From assembly GCA_020446285.1 (NCBI GenBank), contig JAGREZ010000250.1, positions 1 to 6,243 of the forward strand: DNA of 6,243 nucleotides, given 5' to 3'. Both the position numbers and the translations under genes were made by a program. Below the pieces are notes generated by a model, which was not told where the DNA came from, ran no database searches, and saw nothing but the letters and a program-made list of their open reading frames with translations. Source of the DNA: Geminicoccaceae bacterium. Its GTDB lineage: Bacteria; Pseudomonadota; Alphaproteobacteria; Geminicoccales; Geminicoccaceae. How positions within the stretch are numbered: position 1 is the stretch's first letter; the number at the start of each line of letters is the position of its first letter. Shown in pieces: positions 6,032-6,243 of the stretch.

Positions 6032-6123
6032 GAAAAAGATGCAACTTCGACTGTTCGACCGCAATGGGTAGTTGCGGCCGCTCAGTCCGACTGCCGCTGA
6101 TCAATGCTGCAGGATCTGGCTGA
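6028..6123 (+). other. Possible micro-ORF overlapping the vapC stop (31 aa)
   Basis: An ATG at 6028 overlaps the vapC stop as ATGA, and a TGGAGGA Shine-Dalgarno (6015-6021) lies 6 nt upstream. The product would be 31 residues (starting MRKRCNFDC, three Cys in total), ending at the TGA 6121-6123 inside the convergent ABC-transporter gene. No family is recognised. The good initiation signal is the only support; it may be chance or the relic of a longer gene. Confidence 0.2.
6057..6079. terminator. Hairpin between the convergent vapC and ABC-transporter genes
   Basis: CCGCAA (6059-6064) and TTGCGG (6072-6077) are perfect arms around a 7-base loop, and the stem can be extended by two pairs, one of them a G-U wobble, when read on the minus strand. 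On the minus strand a run of five T follows only about 20 nt later, so this is a weak intrinsic terminator candidate for the ABC-transporter gene. Confidence 0.35.
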
Positions 6124-6243
6124 GGAACAGCTTCGTCCTTTCGTTCTGCGGGTTGAGGAAAAATTCTTCCGGTTCGTTCTGTTCGACGATCTGGCCCTGG
6201 TCCATGAAGATGACCCGGTTGGCGACCTTGCGGGCGAAACCCA
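6101..6243 (-). CDS. Amino-acid ABC transporter ATP-binding protein, C-terminal fragment (AapP/BztD/YhdZ-like)
   Basis: Only the last 46 residues plus two bases of the next codon lie in the window; the gene continues beyond the right edge and its start is not seen. The fragment reads GFARKVANRVIFMDQGQI, then VEQNEPEEFFLNPQNERTK, and ends LFLSQILQH. This is the end of a polar amino-acid ABC ATPase just after the H-loop region. The pattern MDQGQIVEQ, then EFF.NPQ.ERTKLFLSQIL, best matches the broad-specificity AapP/BztD/YhdZ group and fits GlnQ less well. The protein would power amino-acid uptake from the cytoplasmic face. The Walker and signature motifs are outside the window, so the exact paralogue is not settled. 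The gene converges on vapBC with 69 bp between the stop codons. Confidence 0.85.
   Translation of the reverse strand, partial: GFARKVANRVIFMDQGQIVEQNEPEEFFLNPQNERTKLFLSQILQH

Noticed and set aside
6083..6093. Short palindrome CAGTC-C-GACTG between convergent genes
   Set aside because: The arms are 5 bp with a single-base centre; too short to hairpin in RNA and within chance expectation.
1..6243. CRISPR arrays, tRNA or rRNA genes, insertion sequences
   Set aside because: No regularly spaced repeats, no cloverleaf or rRNA-like segments, and no transposase or terminal repeats were seen on reading both strands.

Overview
The window looks like chromosomal DNA of an alphaproteobacterium, most likely a member of the Rhizobiales (Rhizobium/Agrobacterium-like). 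The genes are GC-rich, the protein families fit that group, and the partial gene at the right edge encodes the C-terminus of an AapP/BztD/YhdZ-type amino-acid ABC transporter ATPase. This placement is inferred from protein character only; there is no rRNA or other phylogenetic marker here.

Left third (17-1797, minus strand): a two-gene transcription unit. ygfZ (folate-binding Fe-S cluster maintenance protein, KGCYVGQE motif) is followed by a membrane-anchored endonuclease/exonuclease/phosphatase (EEP) family protein. The ygfZ stop and the EEP start share one base (TGATG), so the two are probably translationally coupled. Positions 1798-1943 form a divergent promoter region holding a long imperfect inverted repeat.

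Middle (1944-5149, plus strand): a trehalose-related pair, a glycoside hydrolase family 15 protein (probable trehalase or glucoamylase-like enzyme) followed 20 nt later by otsA (trehalose-6-phosphate synthase). No otsB phosphatase is present in the window. The otsA reading frame has no ATG, GTG or TTG at the conserved N-terminus. The only position that agrees with the family and with a strong Shine-Dalgarno is a CTG codon at 3749, and a caller limited to the usual start codons would shorten the protein by 32 residues. A GC-rich hairpin that includes the otsA stop codon probably ends the unit.

Right third (5150-6243): a type II toxin-antitoxin module, vapB-vapC, has an AT-rich promoter whose -10 box lies in a TATATA-TTG-TATATA dyad, the expected layout for autoregulation. 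vapC starts with TTG inside a TTGA overlap with the vapB stop. The module sits between the end of otsA and the convergent, truncated amino-acid ABC transporter ATPase gene. A second AT-rich dyad (5188-5223) lies upstream of the vapBC promoter, and a tiny ORF with a good Shine-Dalgarno overlaps the vapC stop.

Overall this is mostly recognisable housekeeping and accessory content. The points most worth a second look are the CTG start of otsA, the GH15-otsA pair without otsB, and the unexplained inverted repeats in the intergenic regions.
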